This document shows positions 24,977-36,689 of a DNA stretch of 64,000 nucleotides, piece by piece (the stretch's first letter is position 1; each line of letters opens with the position of its first letter). A program made the position numbers and the translations under genes. The notes below the pieces were generated by a model. It made no database searches. It worked only from the letters and a program-made list of their open reading frames with translations, and was not told where the DNA came from. The DNA comes from Eremophila alpestris peregrina (taxonomy: Eukaryota > Chordata > Aves > Passeriformes > Alaudidae): NCBI GenBank assembly GCA_009792885.1, contig WMCF01000018.1:11183526-11247525 (forward strand), given 5' to 3'.

Positions 24977-25947
24977 GATTCCCCTCTGGAATGAGTGCAG
25001 GAGGATGGAGCCACGCCAGCATCCCTTCCCTTATTCTGGTAGTTCCCCACAGCCTTTACGAAAAGCAGAACTGGGCAGTGAGAACTGGCAAGCATCTGGC
25101 TGAAGAAGATTGTTGGCAAATACCTCTTTTTAGGTATATTTCATTTTTAGGTGAATATTTTTTTTTCTATAACTGACATTTCTGCGCAGGTACAGGGACA
25201 TGGATTAAAAAATACACTTGCAGCAAGAGGGGTTCTTGTTTATAGCAGTCTGAGCCCTTGAAGGTAAACTTTCCCTGGGAGGAAAACTCCCACTTCTAAA
25301 TGCACAGAGCATTTATACCTAAGATTTGTGCTCTGGGAATATTTCTGTGAGTCCTGGGCTCAGTGTTCACCTGCTGTTAGTCAGATCCCAGTGCAACCAT
25401 CCAGATCCAAGTCAGTGTCTGGAAAGTTTAGACCTGTTCAAATTAAAATATTAAAAAAAAAAAAAAGAGGGAGAGAGGGAGACCAAGGAAAAAAAAATAA
25501 CAGGATGGTTTTTGTAAAAGGTTGTCTGAAAAACGGATTGCCATCAAAACCAGAATGGAAAATATGATCAAAACTGAAGGAGACAGTTTTAGTCAAGAAG
25601 GATCCTGACCCTCCTGGGCAACCAAAGAGATTTATCCCAGACGTGAAACCTGGCATGAGACTCACACGTGGAGTGACAAATGCAGAAGTTTATAAGCCAT
25701 GCCATATAAACAGGGGGGTCTCAGAGCATCTCAGCACAGGTCCTGATGAGATGTGAGCAGACTCACAGGTTGTGGGAGACAGCATATGGCCTCGCCACTT
25801 GCAGTATCAGGGCTGCAGTGAGCCAAGAAGGTGGCTTCTGGTCTGGTGGCTCTTTACTGTGACAAATGGTGTCACTGAGTCCTTCAGCTGGATGCCATCT
25901 GCCCACCCCACCTGCAAAGCTGGTCTGGAGCTTTTCAGCAGAGATGC
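24977..25947. other. Unique sequence with an A-rich tract
   Basis: An A-rich, then purine-rich stretch lies at about 25441-25500. Nothing else is recognised up to the CR1 tail. Confidence 0.4.
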
Positions 25948-26173
25948 TGAAAGAGGTTGGATTTAGGAAAAGGTTTTTCATTAAAAGGGAGGCTGGGCAC
26001 TGAACAGACTCCCCAAGGTGTGGTCACAGCCCCAAGGCTGCCAGAGCTCCAGGAGCGTTTGGACAACAGTCCCAGGCACAGGGTGGAATTTTTGGGATGT
26101 CCTGTGCAGGGCCAGGAGCTGGATTCAATGATCCCTGTGTGTCGCAACTCAGGGTATTCTATGATTCTATGCT
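25948..26173 (+). mobile_element. CR1 LINE 3' fragment, forward orientation, different subfamily
   Basis: The segment runs GGTTGGATTTAGGAAAAGG, TGGGCACTGAACAGACTCCC, AAGGTGTGGTCACAGCCCC, GCGTTTGGACAAC, GGGATGTCCTGTGCAGGGCC and GGAGCTGGATTCAATGATCC and ends CTCAGGGTATTCTATGATTC. This wording (GTGTGGTCACAGCC..., CAACTCAGGGTATTCT) differs from the other copies and fits the CR1-E type, from memory. It lacks the upstream RT part. Confidence 0.9.
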
Positions 26174-27415
26174 GAGAAACTGTAACTCTGGCATTGACCC
26201 CTGGAGGTACAGCCACGGACACCTGGGTGGGATTTATCTCTCTCCTGGTGTATCTGCACTGCTGTCAAATGAAACAAGTGTGGAGACACTCTGGGCTTCT
26301 GCCTGCCCCTTGCTCCGGGCACTGCACAGCCTGCTGCTGAATCCTGCTTGGTCCTGAGCTAGGCACAAAGAAATCATTATATGGGAGAGGTTCCACGGTC
26401 GAGAACTCCCCTTACAGCTGTGACCACAAGCAGGTGCTCCAGAGGAGAGCAAGAGGCTCTCTCACAGCTTTTGCTTTGCCCCTCATGCTCACATCTGCTT
26501 GCTGGACTCACCACCATCCCTCACAACACACACAATTGGTTTTGGTTCATGTGGTTGAACATGGCCACAGTCCCTGACTGGGCCTGCTGGGTCAGCTGCA
26601 GCACTAATGTCTGTAATGCTCAGTTAGGGAGTACCTTGCCCTCGGCAATCCAGCTCCTGTCTGCAGGAGATGGGGTCATGAAGAACCACTGCCTGTCCAT
26701 TTCCTGCTGCTCTCAGGTTCCTTCAGGAGTTCAGCTGCCGAAAGCCGTGAGCAGCCAGGGGCGCTCACCACCAGCAGCCTTGACCTGGAGAGGTTCCTCC
26801 AGAGCCACCTGGTCTCCCTGGGAAGCTCAAAAACCTCCTTCCATCACACGGCACCTGACAGCAGCTCATAAATCAGGCGGCAGTGGCCGGCAGCCCCTTT
26901 GAGGCGGCCGCCCGTGTTTGAAGCGTGTGCCCAGGTGAGGAGCCCCGGGGGAAGGTCAGCCAGCTACAGAGGCAGCTGCTGCCTCCAGGGACACCCACGG
27001 GCCCCAGCCTCACTCGTGGGACTCTCCTGGCAGTTTCACGAGGGCTGCACCCAGCTGTGGCTGCTCAGCCAGTCCCTTCCAGGTGCCCCCCAGCTGCAGC
27101 CACGCCAGGAAGGGCTGTCACTGCCTCCCTCCCTGCCAGCACGGCTTCACCTCACCATGGCACTTGTTCTTTGCTTCTTCTCCAGCAAACCAACCCCTCT
27201 GTCTCAGCAGAGATTCCATCTGCAACATTTGGAGATGATTTTGGTTGAAATTGGGATCAGCGCTGCCAGGTAGAGCAGATTTCACCTCTGTTCAGGAATA
27301 TGGTTTGATCCAAATCTCTGGATTTTTTTATTATGGAAAGAATCACAGACTAAACTGTGCTGGACCAGTTATTTCTTTCATTGAGTAAACTGAAGAATTT
27401 ATTTGTAGACTTAAA
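26174..27415. other. Unique sequence with a CpG-rich patch
   Basis: It includes the CpG-rich patch at 26730-27010 listed separately. Open frames reach 173 codons (26381-26902), with no family resemblance. Nothing else is recognised. Confidence 0.4.
26730..27010. promoter_or_regulatory. Weak CpG-rich patch
   Basis: CpGs concentrate around a NotI octamer GCGGCCGC (26904-26911). A good splice-donor match CAG|GTGAGG falls at 26932-26938. It could be a small promoter-associated island or a GC-rich exon edge. It is much weaker than the islands at 24.5 and 36.7 kb. Confidence 0.25.
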
Positions 27416-27570
27416 AGTAAAATGAAATGGAATAAAATGGAATAAAATGGAATAAAATAAAATAAAATAAAATTGAATAAAAATAAAATAAAATGGAATA
27501 AAATAAAATAAAATAAAATAAAATAAAATAAAATAAAATAAAATAAAATAAAATAAAATAAAATAAAATA
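27416..27570. repeat. (AAAAT)n pentanucleotide array
   Basis: About 155 bp of TAAAA units. The left part is irregular, with ATGGA-containing variants (AATGGAATAAA), while the right 70 bp are perfect units. The minus-strand reading gives a long ILFYF polypeptide that is an artefact. Confidence 0.95.
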
Positions 27571-28421
27571 GCTAGAAGAATAAAACTCTGAATCTCACCA
27601 GTATTGGGTCCCAGTGGATGTATTTCCATCTAGTTAGTAATGCATTGCATATGGACTCAGGGCTGTGTTGTCCCTTTGAAGATCTGGGGAAATTTGCCAT
27701 TTATTTTATAAAAAATGAAATGCTGAATACTGAGTAAGAGTCTGGTTGGCTCCTGACTGAAACACTCTGCAAAGGGAAATCATCCCAGGCTTCCCGTCCA
27801 AGGACTGCTGCCTCCAGAGTCTCACGCAGGTAATGTGGGTTTGGAAACGTCCAATGTGGTGGGAATTGATGGTTTGGATGTAGGTTGGCAGCTTCATTGC
27901 ATCCACACATCTGCTGCTGGTGACAGGATATGACACCATGGGATGTCAGAAAGGTTGTTGGGTGACTTTCTTCTCTGTGCCCCTGCTCCATGGGGAAGAG
28001 CCTTTGGAATGTTTTCACTGCATGTGGAGAAACTGGAGAGAGGGAGGAGAAATGGAAATCCAAGGAGTCCATGGGAGGCACCAGAACAGTGTCTGGAGCT
28101 ACTCACTTTCCAGGCTGAAATTGTTCTGCTCTGTATAGAACTGATAGTTCCACCACTCTGACAGCCCATGTGAAGATGATCTTGAGGCATCAATGCTCAG
28201 AGTGTGCAACCAGAACTCCAGAAATCAGTGAGAAACCAAGATTTCTCTACAATCTCTGGGCCACCAGATCCTTGATCCCCACTCAGTGGAAAAAAGCTGC
28301 TGTTGAATAGTTAAATAGTGATCTCTTCTGGCTGACACAGGGGTGCTTGCACTAGCAGTCAGTCTGAATTGCTCTTTTCTGAGCATCAGTGCAACAAAAA
28401 CACCTCAAATATGGCTTTAAA
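27571..28421. other. Unique sequence, nothing recognised
   Basis: Open frames on both strands are at most 126 codons, with no recognisable protein. No repeat was identified. Confidence 0.4.
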
Positions 28422-28478
28422 CCTTGGTGATCCTTGTGGGTGCCTTCCAACTGAGCACACCCTGCGATTCTGTGATCA
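28422..28478 (+). mobile_element. CR1 LINE terminal fragment, forward orientation
   Basis: Only the last about 57 bp of a CR1 are present: TTGGTGATCCTTGTGGGTG, CCTTCCAACTGAG and the terminal GCGATTCTGTGATC. The wording matches the CR1-E-like copy at 25.9 kb. Confidence 0.75.
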
Positions 28479-31400
28479 CCTGTCATCTCTCCCCTGATGG
28501 ACAGTTTCAACACATAAAAGTCCTGCTGAAGCCTGAACTTACATCTCTTCCCCTCCATCCACCTCCAGCTCATGATTAATGTGCTAGGGGAACCAGTAGA
28601 AGCTGATCTTCAAGGAGCAAAGTGTTTGTTGCACAACACACCTCCAGACCTGCCGACTGCCAGCAGCTTTGTTTGACAATTGCAGCAACTTCACAGTCCT
28701 TACTCTCTGCAAGCACTGAGTCCTTGTGCCAGGGACCACGAGGTCTGGGTGAAACCTTCTTCCATGTTCAGAAATGATCAGTTCTTGATAATGGAAGTTT
28801 GAGCCCAGATTGTGCCACTTAGTCATATATGTTGATGTATAGCAGCAGAGCAACAGTAAATAACAGATTTCCATTCCTGCTTTTCCTCCTCTTGGAATTT
28901 AAGCTGAAACACAAAATCTTTCAATTTTTGTTGTCCTCCTCCAAAAGGAGAAGGGAAACCCATATTTTTAAGCAGCTCATTTGCAGAGGAGTGCTAAACA
29001 AGGTGAAGCAGAGTCTCTGGCAAAGGAGTGGAACAAAGATTTCACATTTTCTCAGCAAAAAAAGGCTCTCTGTTCCTTGCTCAGCCCCCTTTTGTTATGG
29101 GATGAGTAAGAGACAAGTTCAATTCCAGCCATGAGTGACCTGACTAATGCTGATATCTCACAGCATCCTTCAGACCAGTGAATACATTTTCACCCACAGG
29201 GATTAACTCCAATGCACAACCTTTCTATAAACACCCTTATCTTATGCAAGTAAGTGCTGGGGATTACCCTTGGCAACCCCACCCAGCTTTGTGTCCCATT
29301 TTCTGTTTTCCTACAGGCTTAAAATGACCATCCCCTTCAAACATTGTCCTGTGGATGAAGTGCTATTGAAGCCACAGCAGAGGCTGCCTGGATAACTCTC
29401 TTTTCCCCCACAGGCACTTCAGAACCCTCTCACCAATAATGTGATGTTCTTCACATCAGGTCAACTGCCCCAAAAGGGCAGGAGTTCATATGCTCAGGCT
29501 GAAAACAGACTAGGGGTGAAAAGACAGGAGGAAATCCAGTCTGAGCAGAGTAAAGCTTAGGGGAGCAAGAAAAAATCGGTGAAAAAGTAGAACTAGGGAA
29601 AGAAACAGTCCCAGAAGGCAGCACAATTCAACTGCTTGTTTGACAAGAGTCAGACAAAATGCAGAAGCAGTTTTGCAATGATTAAATATTAAAAATAATA
29701 ATAATAGTAGTAAACTGATGGCTTGAGGCAAAAGGGAATGAAGAGATGAATGCAACTGCATAGATGAAAAAGAAGGCTGAAGCAGAAGTTTTTGGGAAGG
29801 CAGCTACCTTATGAACAGGCTAGAACTCAGAAAGAAAATCCCATGGCAGCAGAAACACACCAAAATTAAGATTTTTTTTCTTGGCCCTTGTTCCCAGTAA
29901 GGGAGTTCTGAGACATTGTGTCATTTCTACACAGGCAGCTGGGATTGCTGAGATTTCACATCACTTGCATGCTTGGAATTCCTGGTGAAGGAAGAAAGTG
30001 AGGATGAGTTCCCTTGGTGGCTCCCTGTCACCTTCCAGGTTGCTGGCATATCCTCATTGCCATCAGACCATTCTCCAGCTGCCTCCAGCTCTAGGAATGT
30101 TTATTTTCTTTACTTTGAGGGCTCACACAGGTAAATAAACAACCCAATCCCAATAAATGATGGAGTTTATGCAGTTGAGGACCATGACACCTACTGGGAT
30201 GAGTGGCTGCCCATGGGATATTGCATGGAAAAGGAGCAAATGCATGAAATCTGAGAGGGACCTGGAGACTGCTGTGGTCTGTACCCCAAGTCCTAAGGCA
30301 TGACAGATCTGGGGCATTAATAACTCTCACAACTTCCTCACCAACAATTCTAATAATTTGTGTGTGATTTTGTAACAAGAAGAAACAAATGGGGAACCAT
30401 TGATGAAATAATCAATGGAAACCACAATGGGGACATCTTTATAGGCTGTAAGATCCATGGAAGCCTCGAGCAATTAATTTGCAACAAAAAAACACCTTTA
30501 AGAAATTTTTTTTTAAGTAATTCTAGAAAAGCATATCACAGCAGGAGTTGCACTTTTCATGAAGTTTTGTAACCCAGTCCAAGGGAGGCCATTTTGTACT
30601 TTATAGCCCTTATGTTCCATTTTTAATTATTGGCTTTTCCCCCTTGTAAATTTAAATCCACTTCCATTACACTTAGGAACAATAGTAAAACCCTCCTGTA
30701 GCTAATTTAACACCTTTAAATTCCCATGGAAGGTGGCCAAAGATCTTGTATCCTCATGGACAGTAAAGTGCCTACCTTATTTTAGGGAAGGCAAGTTCAA
30801 ATCCTACTGTGGCCATAGTTATTAAAGGAGAATGTTGGTCAACTTTTTGTAGTTTTTTTATCAAGACAGCTATAAAAACAATCCTTGTTCATTAAGATAA
30901 AATGGCAGTGAAATAAGTAGCAGCTTGTCCAAAATATTTCCTCTTCCCTAAAGATCATCAGGGAAAGCAACAGCTTGATCCCATAGAAGTGCACACACCT
31001 TCAGATGAAATGAGGGGTTTATCTGTTCCTTCTTCTGAACCAAACTGTGACCTATCAAGCAGCTTGATGCACTTACAGCAAACATCCTTCCCCACCAGAA
31101 GACACCTTTTCAACAAAAACTTCTACCATCTTGGTTGAGAAGGCCTCAGTTCTTAGCACACATTATCCTGTACATTTAATAAACAGGAATAAGTCAAATC
31201 TCAGCTATATCTGGAGGGAGGTACACTATCTGTTTAATAGTCACAACTTGGTTCATAAAGATTAAAACAATTTGATTTTCCTTTGATGTTCCCTTGCATC
31301 TTCAGGTTCTGTCTGGGTTCATGTGGGTGCATTTCCCAGAATCAGGGATTGTCTGAAAATAAGTTATCAGCAGCTATTTTTTTCCCTTTCTGTTTCCTTC

Positions 31401-32426
31401 TCAGTTTCTGATTACATTCTAAGAATTTTGCACATCAGATTCTGGAAAAAAAAAAACAAAACCCTTTTACTAAGTAATTTTGATGAGTAATTCCTAGACA
31501 AAGCTCCCCCACACCACTTCACTGTTGGGTCAGTTACCAGGATTATTCAGTCTGAATATTGCCTTTATTAAGACCTTGTAATTTGTTAGGACTTGGGTGG
31601 TCCTGTGAAAATCTACTTGCACAATTTCCTCTGCAAGTGGCATTTCAGTCTGGGAGGAAAGAAAACTTTATATTTATTCATATGTAAAGAGAAAGACAGA
31701 TTTAAACCTGTACCCCTGAATCTGTTGGATCCAAGCACAGACACACCAGTTGTCCTTTACTGCAGGTGTGTCCAAGAAAGATGCACACACCAGAAAGTGA
31801 CCAGAACTGTGTGCAAGATCCCTCATTAGGCCAACCAAAAATGCTGAAAGGAGCAAATGAGCTGCCTCAATAAATCCTCCCAGAGCCTGGGGAAGGGTTT
31901 CCGCAGTTTGTGGATTTTTCTAACAGTTTTTGGTCTAATAAAACAATTTTGGTCTTATGAAAATTAACATCTTGCCCTACATGAGTTGCTTTTCTTGTTT
32001 CTTTTGACCACCAGTGGTGCAAAACCACCAGATGAGATGCACCAGCTCTCCAGAAACCAGGTGTGACTCAGACTGCTGGAAACACTCCCCTTCCTGAATT
32101 CAGACCAGTTGTAATAGAAGATCTTACCCACCACTTACTCATTTCTCCTCCTTGGTTCAAATCACCTTTAATTCTGATGATTACTGGTCAGGCTTTTACT
32201 CTAATTTATGTATACATAAAGCTTAGTGTCCAAAAGTGATCCAAAATGCATGTTTGTGATAACTCAAGTGCTGCAAAGGTGGCTCTTGGTGGCTTTTGTT
32301 TGATCTTAAGTACAGTGTGTGCCTTTCTTTCCTGACCTTGTGCACACTGTTACAACGTGCAGCTACTCCACCAGCAGCTCGTTAGCCCGTTGTAAAGATC
32401 TCAGAGATAATTTAGGGGTGAATATA
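28479..32426. other. Long AT-richer stretch without a supportable gene
   Basis: It includes an AAT-type tract near 29,690-29,712 and AT-rich segments at 30,560-30,960 whose texture resembles conserved non-coding DNA. Open frames are about 100 codons or shorter. No RNA gene was found; a T-loop-like GTTCAAATCC at about 30796 does not fold into a tRNA. Confidence 0.4.
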
Positions 32427-32838
32427 GTGAGGGGAAAAAAGAAAAAAAATTAAAAGGAAGAAAAAAAAGAAAGAAAAAATGAAAGAAAAAAAAGGAATAT
32501 AAAAAAGAAAAAAAGGAAGGGAAAAAAAGAGGAAAAAAAGGAAGAAAGAGATAGAAAAGAAAAAAAAAGAGAGAAAACAAGAAAGAAAAAAGAAAGAAAA
32601 AATAAAGAAAAAAGAAAGAAAAAAGAAAGAAAAAAGAAAGAAAAAAGGAAGAAAAAAGGAAGAAAAAAGAGAAAAAAGAAGAAAAAAGGGGGGAAAGGAA
32701 GAAAAAAGATAAAAACAGAAAAAAGAGATCATAAGAAAGAAAAAAGATAATAAGAAAGAAAAAAGAGGGGAAAATATAAAGAAAAAAGGAAGAGGAAAAA
32801 AAGAGAGAAAAAAGGGAAAAAAATTTAAAAAGAAAAAG
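32427..32838. repeat. Long polypurine (GAAA-type) tract
   Basis: For about 410 bp the plus strand is almost entirely A and G, mostly AAGAAA/GAAAAA units, with only scattered T and C interruptions. Such polypurine-polypyrimidine tracts can form triplex (H-DNA) structures and are unstable. The reverse strand gives open frames of up to 282 codons made of F, S and L, which are artefacts of the repeat. It abuts the CpG-rich promoter candidate to its right. Confidence 0.93.
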
Positions 32839-32913
32839 CTTTGCATGTGAAAGGGAAAATAGTGGGAGGAGGGTAAAATCACCAGGGTGAAGTACAACAT
32901 GTTCAGCAGACTC

Positions 32914-33232
32914 CCGTCCCTTGGCTGCCTGCCCGATGACTTTCCCGAGCGGAGCTCTCCTAGCAACCGGTCCCCAGCCGCTTGAATTTTTATGTATCGC
33001 TATGTCGGCGGTGATGTCACGGTTTCCATAGCGACTATCAGTCGGAGGAACGATGACACTCGTGCTGCTCAGTGACTGAGAGAAAAGGAAAAGTAAAAAA
33101 AAAAAAAAAAGAAAGAAAGAAGGAAAGAAAAAAAAATTGTCCTGGCTGAAATATTCCGTGGAACTCTGGAGCCGGCGGACGCGGAGCCTTTTGCTGATGG
33201 AGCCGCTCGCTCCTCGCACTTTCGGCATCGCA
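32914..33232. promoter_or_regulatory. CpG-rich promoter candidate with X-box and CRE-like motifs
   Basis: About 24 CpGs in about 320 bp by hand count. Motifs: CCTAGCAAC (32959-32967), an exact RFX right half-site; TGATGTCA (33012-33019), one base from the CRE palindrome TGACGTCA; and GTTTCCATAGCGAC (33022-33035), two bases from the RFX X-box consensus GTNRCC-N-RGYAAC. X-box plus CRE is a known promoter arrangement for RFX targets such as ciliary genes. A poly(A)/GAAA stretch (33095-33136) interrupts the segment. No TATA box is evident. The transcript direction is not decided. Confidence 0.45.
33095..33136. repeat. Poly(A)16 followed by GAAA repeat
   Basis: Sixteen A residues, then GAAAGAAAGAAGGAAAG and nine A. 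It has the same base composition as the long purine tract 250 bp to the left, perhaps of common origin. Confidence 0.9.
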
Positions 33233-36200
33233 GCTGCTGCAAAATTCATCCTCCCCTAAGTGCTCCATTGTAGGAATTAAATATTGTTATTAATTAAACT
33301 CCCCCGTCCCACAGGCTGCCCTGCCCTGTCTGGTTAGAGCACGCTTGTGAGGAGAGAGCAGGCAATCCATTTGTCATGCGGTGACAACTTCTGGCATCGG
33401 GAACAGAGTGTTTCAATAAGAGAAGGCTTTGATCCTATTCATAACAGAGTATTTAAATAATTGCTAACCAGGCAGGGACTTCAGGCATTATCCCAGGGAG
33501 TGTTGCATTATTGCAAAAAGGTTAAACTGAGCCATTGGTGCTCAGGGAAGAAAAAAAAATAGGAGGGCTCAAGAAATTTGGTCAAGGGATTAAGTGTGAA
33601 GGCATGGCTTTGCTGGTGTGAAATAGAGCAGAGACCAGGAGATGGTCTGGACACAATGTTCCCTGAGATGAGCCTGGAACATGGCACAGGGGAAAAAACA
33701 CACAGCACTTGCAATCTCACAGCCAATTGTTTGGATTGCAGCAACTTCCATACCCAAGTCAGGGAGCTTTTGACAGTGCTTTGAATTTTACCAAAGTACA
33801 AAATACTGAATATTCCCCTCAATGACAATGTTGTTGCCCTTCACGTTACCAAACCTTGCTCACAGTTTTGGGGGGCTTCACACATATTAAGTGATCACAT
33901 GCTAATAAGAAAACTCTCAGGTATTGATAGCAAAACTTTGACGAAGAGGCTGCCTTTTCACTCGGTCAAACCACATCTTTCCCACTGGGGTTATTCTTAG
34001 CATGGTCTACAAAAAAAANNNNNNNNNNNNNNNAAAAAAACAAACAAACAAAAAAAAAACCTCCAGAAACAATCCTGGAAAAAAAATTCCTGAGAATAAA
34101 TAATCCCAGTGTTAGACAATGTGTGGTTCTCACATGGGATGTTGAAGGGATGAAATAAGCTGGGGACCTTCTCTGTGGTTTGTGTTTGTAGCTCTTTGGG
34201 ACAGGCCTGTGGAGTGAGTGAGCTGTTCAGCACAGGCTGTTCCCCAGCCTCACAATGCAGATCACTTCCCTCAGAGCTCGTGTCCTCCCTGGTGCTGTGA
34301 CCACCCCTGCAGGTCTGTCTCACAGCTCTTCATGCAGCTGGGACCAACAGCAATTCCCTGAGATTAAGATAACCACAGATTCAATTTAGGCACTTACAGG
34401 TAAGCATCTGGCATCTCAGTGCCCTTTGTAGTGGAAAAAGAACCAGTTAATACAGCTGAGACTCCAGGCTGCTGTTCAGGTTCCCAGGGTAAACACCTGC
34501 CTTTGGTCAAACCTCTAAGGTCATCAGAGGTGAGCTGAGATTCATCTTCCAGCCACAAGAACCCTATGTAATTCCTTCACATTCAAGTGGGATGCCATCA
34601 GGTATTTCAAATGTCTCCAGAAACTTCTTCCCTAGTTCTCCACATGCTTGTAGAAGTCTTCATGCAGATGTCATAACCTCTGGGCTGCTTTCCACTCATG
34701 CCTTCTATGACAGCTGTGGCCAGATTGATTGTCATGCACTGTCCCTTTTGGTGCCCTACACATCCTCTCTGGTCTCCAGCTGCTGCTCCAAAACATCACA
34801 GATCTCCTGTAAACCCTTTATTCTCATGACCCACCCCTTGTTGCTTTCCCTGTGGTGTTCCCACACTCAAGAGCTTTCCACAGAGCTTTCCAGAAGAAAG
34901 GCCATGCCTTTGGTCCCTAATTCAATGCTCACCATCCAGGCATTGCTGCAGTGCCTGAGCAGCCTCAGTGATGCTGCTCCACCTGTGTAAGACATCCCCA
35001 TGTGTCCTTTAGTCCTGTGTGCTACCCTCCAGCCAGTTGTGCATGTCACCAGCCTCCCTCTGCCAGCCTGGGGACAGACAGACACCTTCCAGACATCTCA
35101 GAGGAGAGGGAAGGTGTGAATCGCACCCCCCTGTATCAGAGGTGCTGAAACAACCACGTTCAGCCAGATGAGTCATTTCACCCTTGTAACACTGCCCCTC
35201 TCTGAGCAGCGAGCTGGGAAATCAGGGCATGAGTTCTCACCGTGTCACCCTTGCTGGCTTTATTTGAGATCCCTCACAGGCCAAGCCATCTCTGGGTGGG
35301 TGATCTTCACACGATCAGACAACTGCACAATTGGCAAGGGCGCGGTGGTTCCACGACCTACAGGAGTCACAAATCCACACCTCATTCCCCTGAACGGTGG
35401 GACAATGCCTGCACTCACCTCTGAGCCTTTCACACAGGCACTGGTGCTTTATTTCCCAGGAGATAATTAGATTTGCTAGCAACCGTGTGTGCCTGCTTCC
35501 AAGTAGTGCTGGATGTGCTATTTTCAGGCATGATTCAGAGTAACCTACAGCAGCAGCTCGGAGTTCTTTTGGCAAGTGTTTTGCAACAGCACAGTAAAGT
35601 TTTTAATGTGCCATCATTTCATTTCAGTTGTTAACACAGATGTCTGTTGAAAGATAATGTTGCACATTACAATCTTTCAGGCACCAGCACAAGGCCACTT
35701 TCTCCAAGAGGCAGGTCCTTGGCAGAATTAATCCCTGAAACTCCCTCTGAAAATGTGTGGGAGCGTTTTTCTCAGTCCTGATGCCCGCCTAGATAAGACC
35801 AGGCTTGTTAAAAGTGTGAATGCACACATCTGTACATTACACAGGCGGTTTTCTCGAGGAATCTCTCTAATTGCACTCTTCATGCTGCAATCTGCACGTG
35901 GGAATGACTCCCTGCATATTCACTTTGGTCATTTGCAGAGGTCCTTATGAGGAACATATGTAGAACTGTGATTGCTTTTGTGATCCAGAGACGTGACCAG
36001 CAAATGCAATCACCAGACAGTCCAAGGCTCATTCAGGAGGAATTAACCATTGATGGAGGATGTGAATGAAGGGAAAAAACCCAACATAGTGAGCCTGTGC
36101 ACCTTCAGGCTTTAATGCTCAGCCCGGCCTGGCCCAGGGATGAGGAAGAAGGCCTTCCTCTGGCTTGTTGCCCCATACAGGACAATCAAACAGCCCCTGC

Positions 36201-36689
36201 ACATTTCTCTGAAGCCTGACACTGTGATTTTCTCCTGCTACCAGCCATCTCCTCTGTCCTTATGCATAGGAGTAACCACAGAGAGCTGTGTGCAGCAGAA
36301 ACAGCTGGAGAAAATTCATCCTGCAGCTGATGACTGCAAAAGAGAAGACACAGGAGTCAGCTAGTGAAGTTCTAGTGTCCCTCTTAGGGCCTGTGTGCAG
36401 ATACCAACCCCTCAATGGCACAGCGTAGCCGGCAAGACTTCATGTCCATCTCCCTACCCTGATTCTCCATCACCTTCCACCACAGCTCTATTGTGCTCCC
36501 AGTTCTTGGTCTCCTCCATCAGTGCACAGAGGAAGACCCTCTCCAGACCCCTCAGGCGCCTTTTCTCTTCTTGGGCAGCCCCTTTTCTCAGCCCAGAGTG
36601 AGAATACACCTATTGCAAAGCGAGGCACTCCTGGGTGAGAAAACATCCTGGATCATTCTCACCCCGGGCTCTCCCTGGGTGCCTCCAGC
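33233..36689. other. Stretch without a supportable gene
   Basis: It holds the assembly gap at 34019-34033. The segment 35,570-35,950 (AATGTGCCATCATTTC..., CTCTAATTGCACTCTTCATG...) has the even, low-CpG, homopolymer-poor texture of conserved non-coding DNA, but this cannot be confirmed from one sequence. Open frames are at most 132 codons. Confidence 0.35.
34019..34033. other. Assembly gap (15 N)
   Basis: Fifteen N residues flanked by A8 on the left and A7 followed by CAAACAAACA and A10 on the right (34034-34059). The gap lies inside a homopolymer-rich repeat, so its real length is unknown. Confidence 0.98.

Noticed and set aside
27411..27629. 72-codon minus-strand open frame rich in ILFYF
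   Set aside because: Translation of the AAAAT pentanucleotide array.
30789..30815. tRNA-like T-loop GTTCAAATCC
   Set aside because: The flanks do not form a T stem, and no A box or acceptor stem is found upstream.
32401..33249. 282-codon minus-strand open frame (and a 184-codon one in another frame)
   Set aside because: Almost entirely F, S and L from the purine tract; it is an artefact of the repeat, although its first about 40 codons come from the CpG-rich segment.
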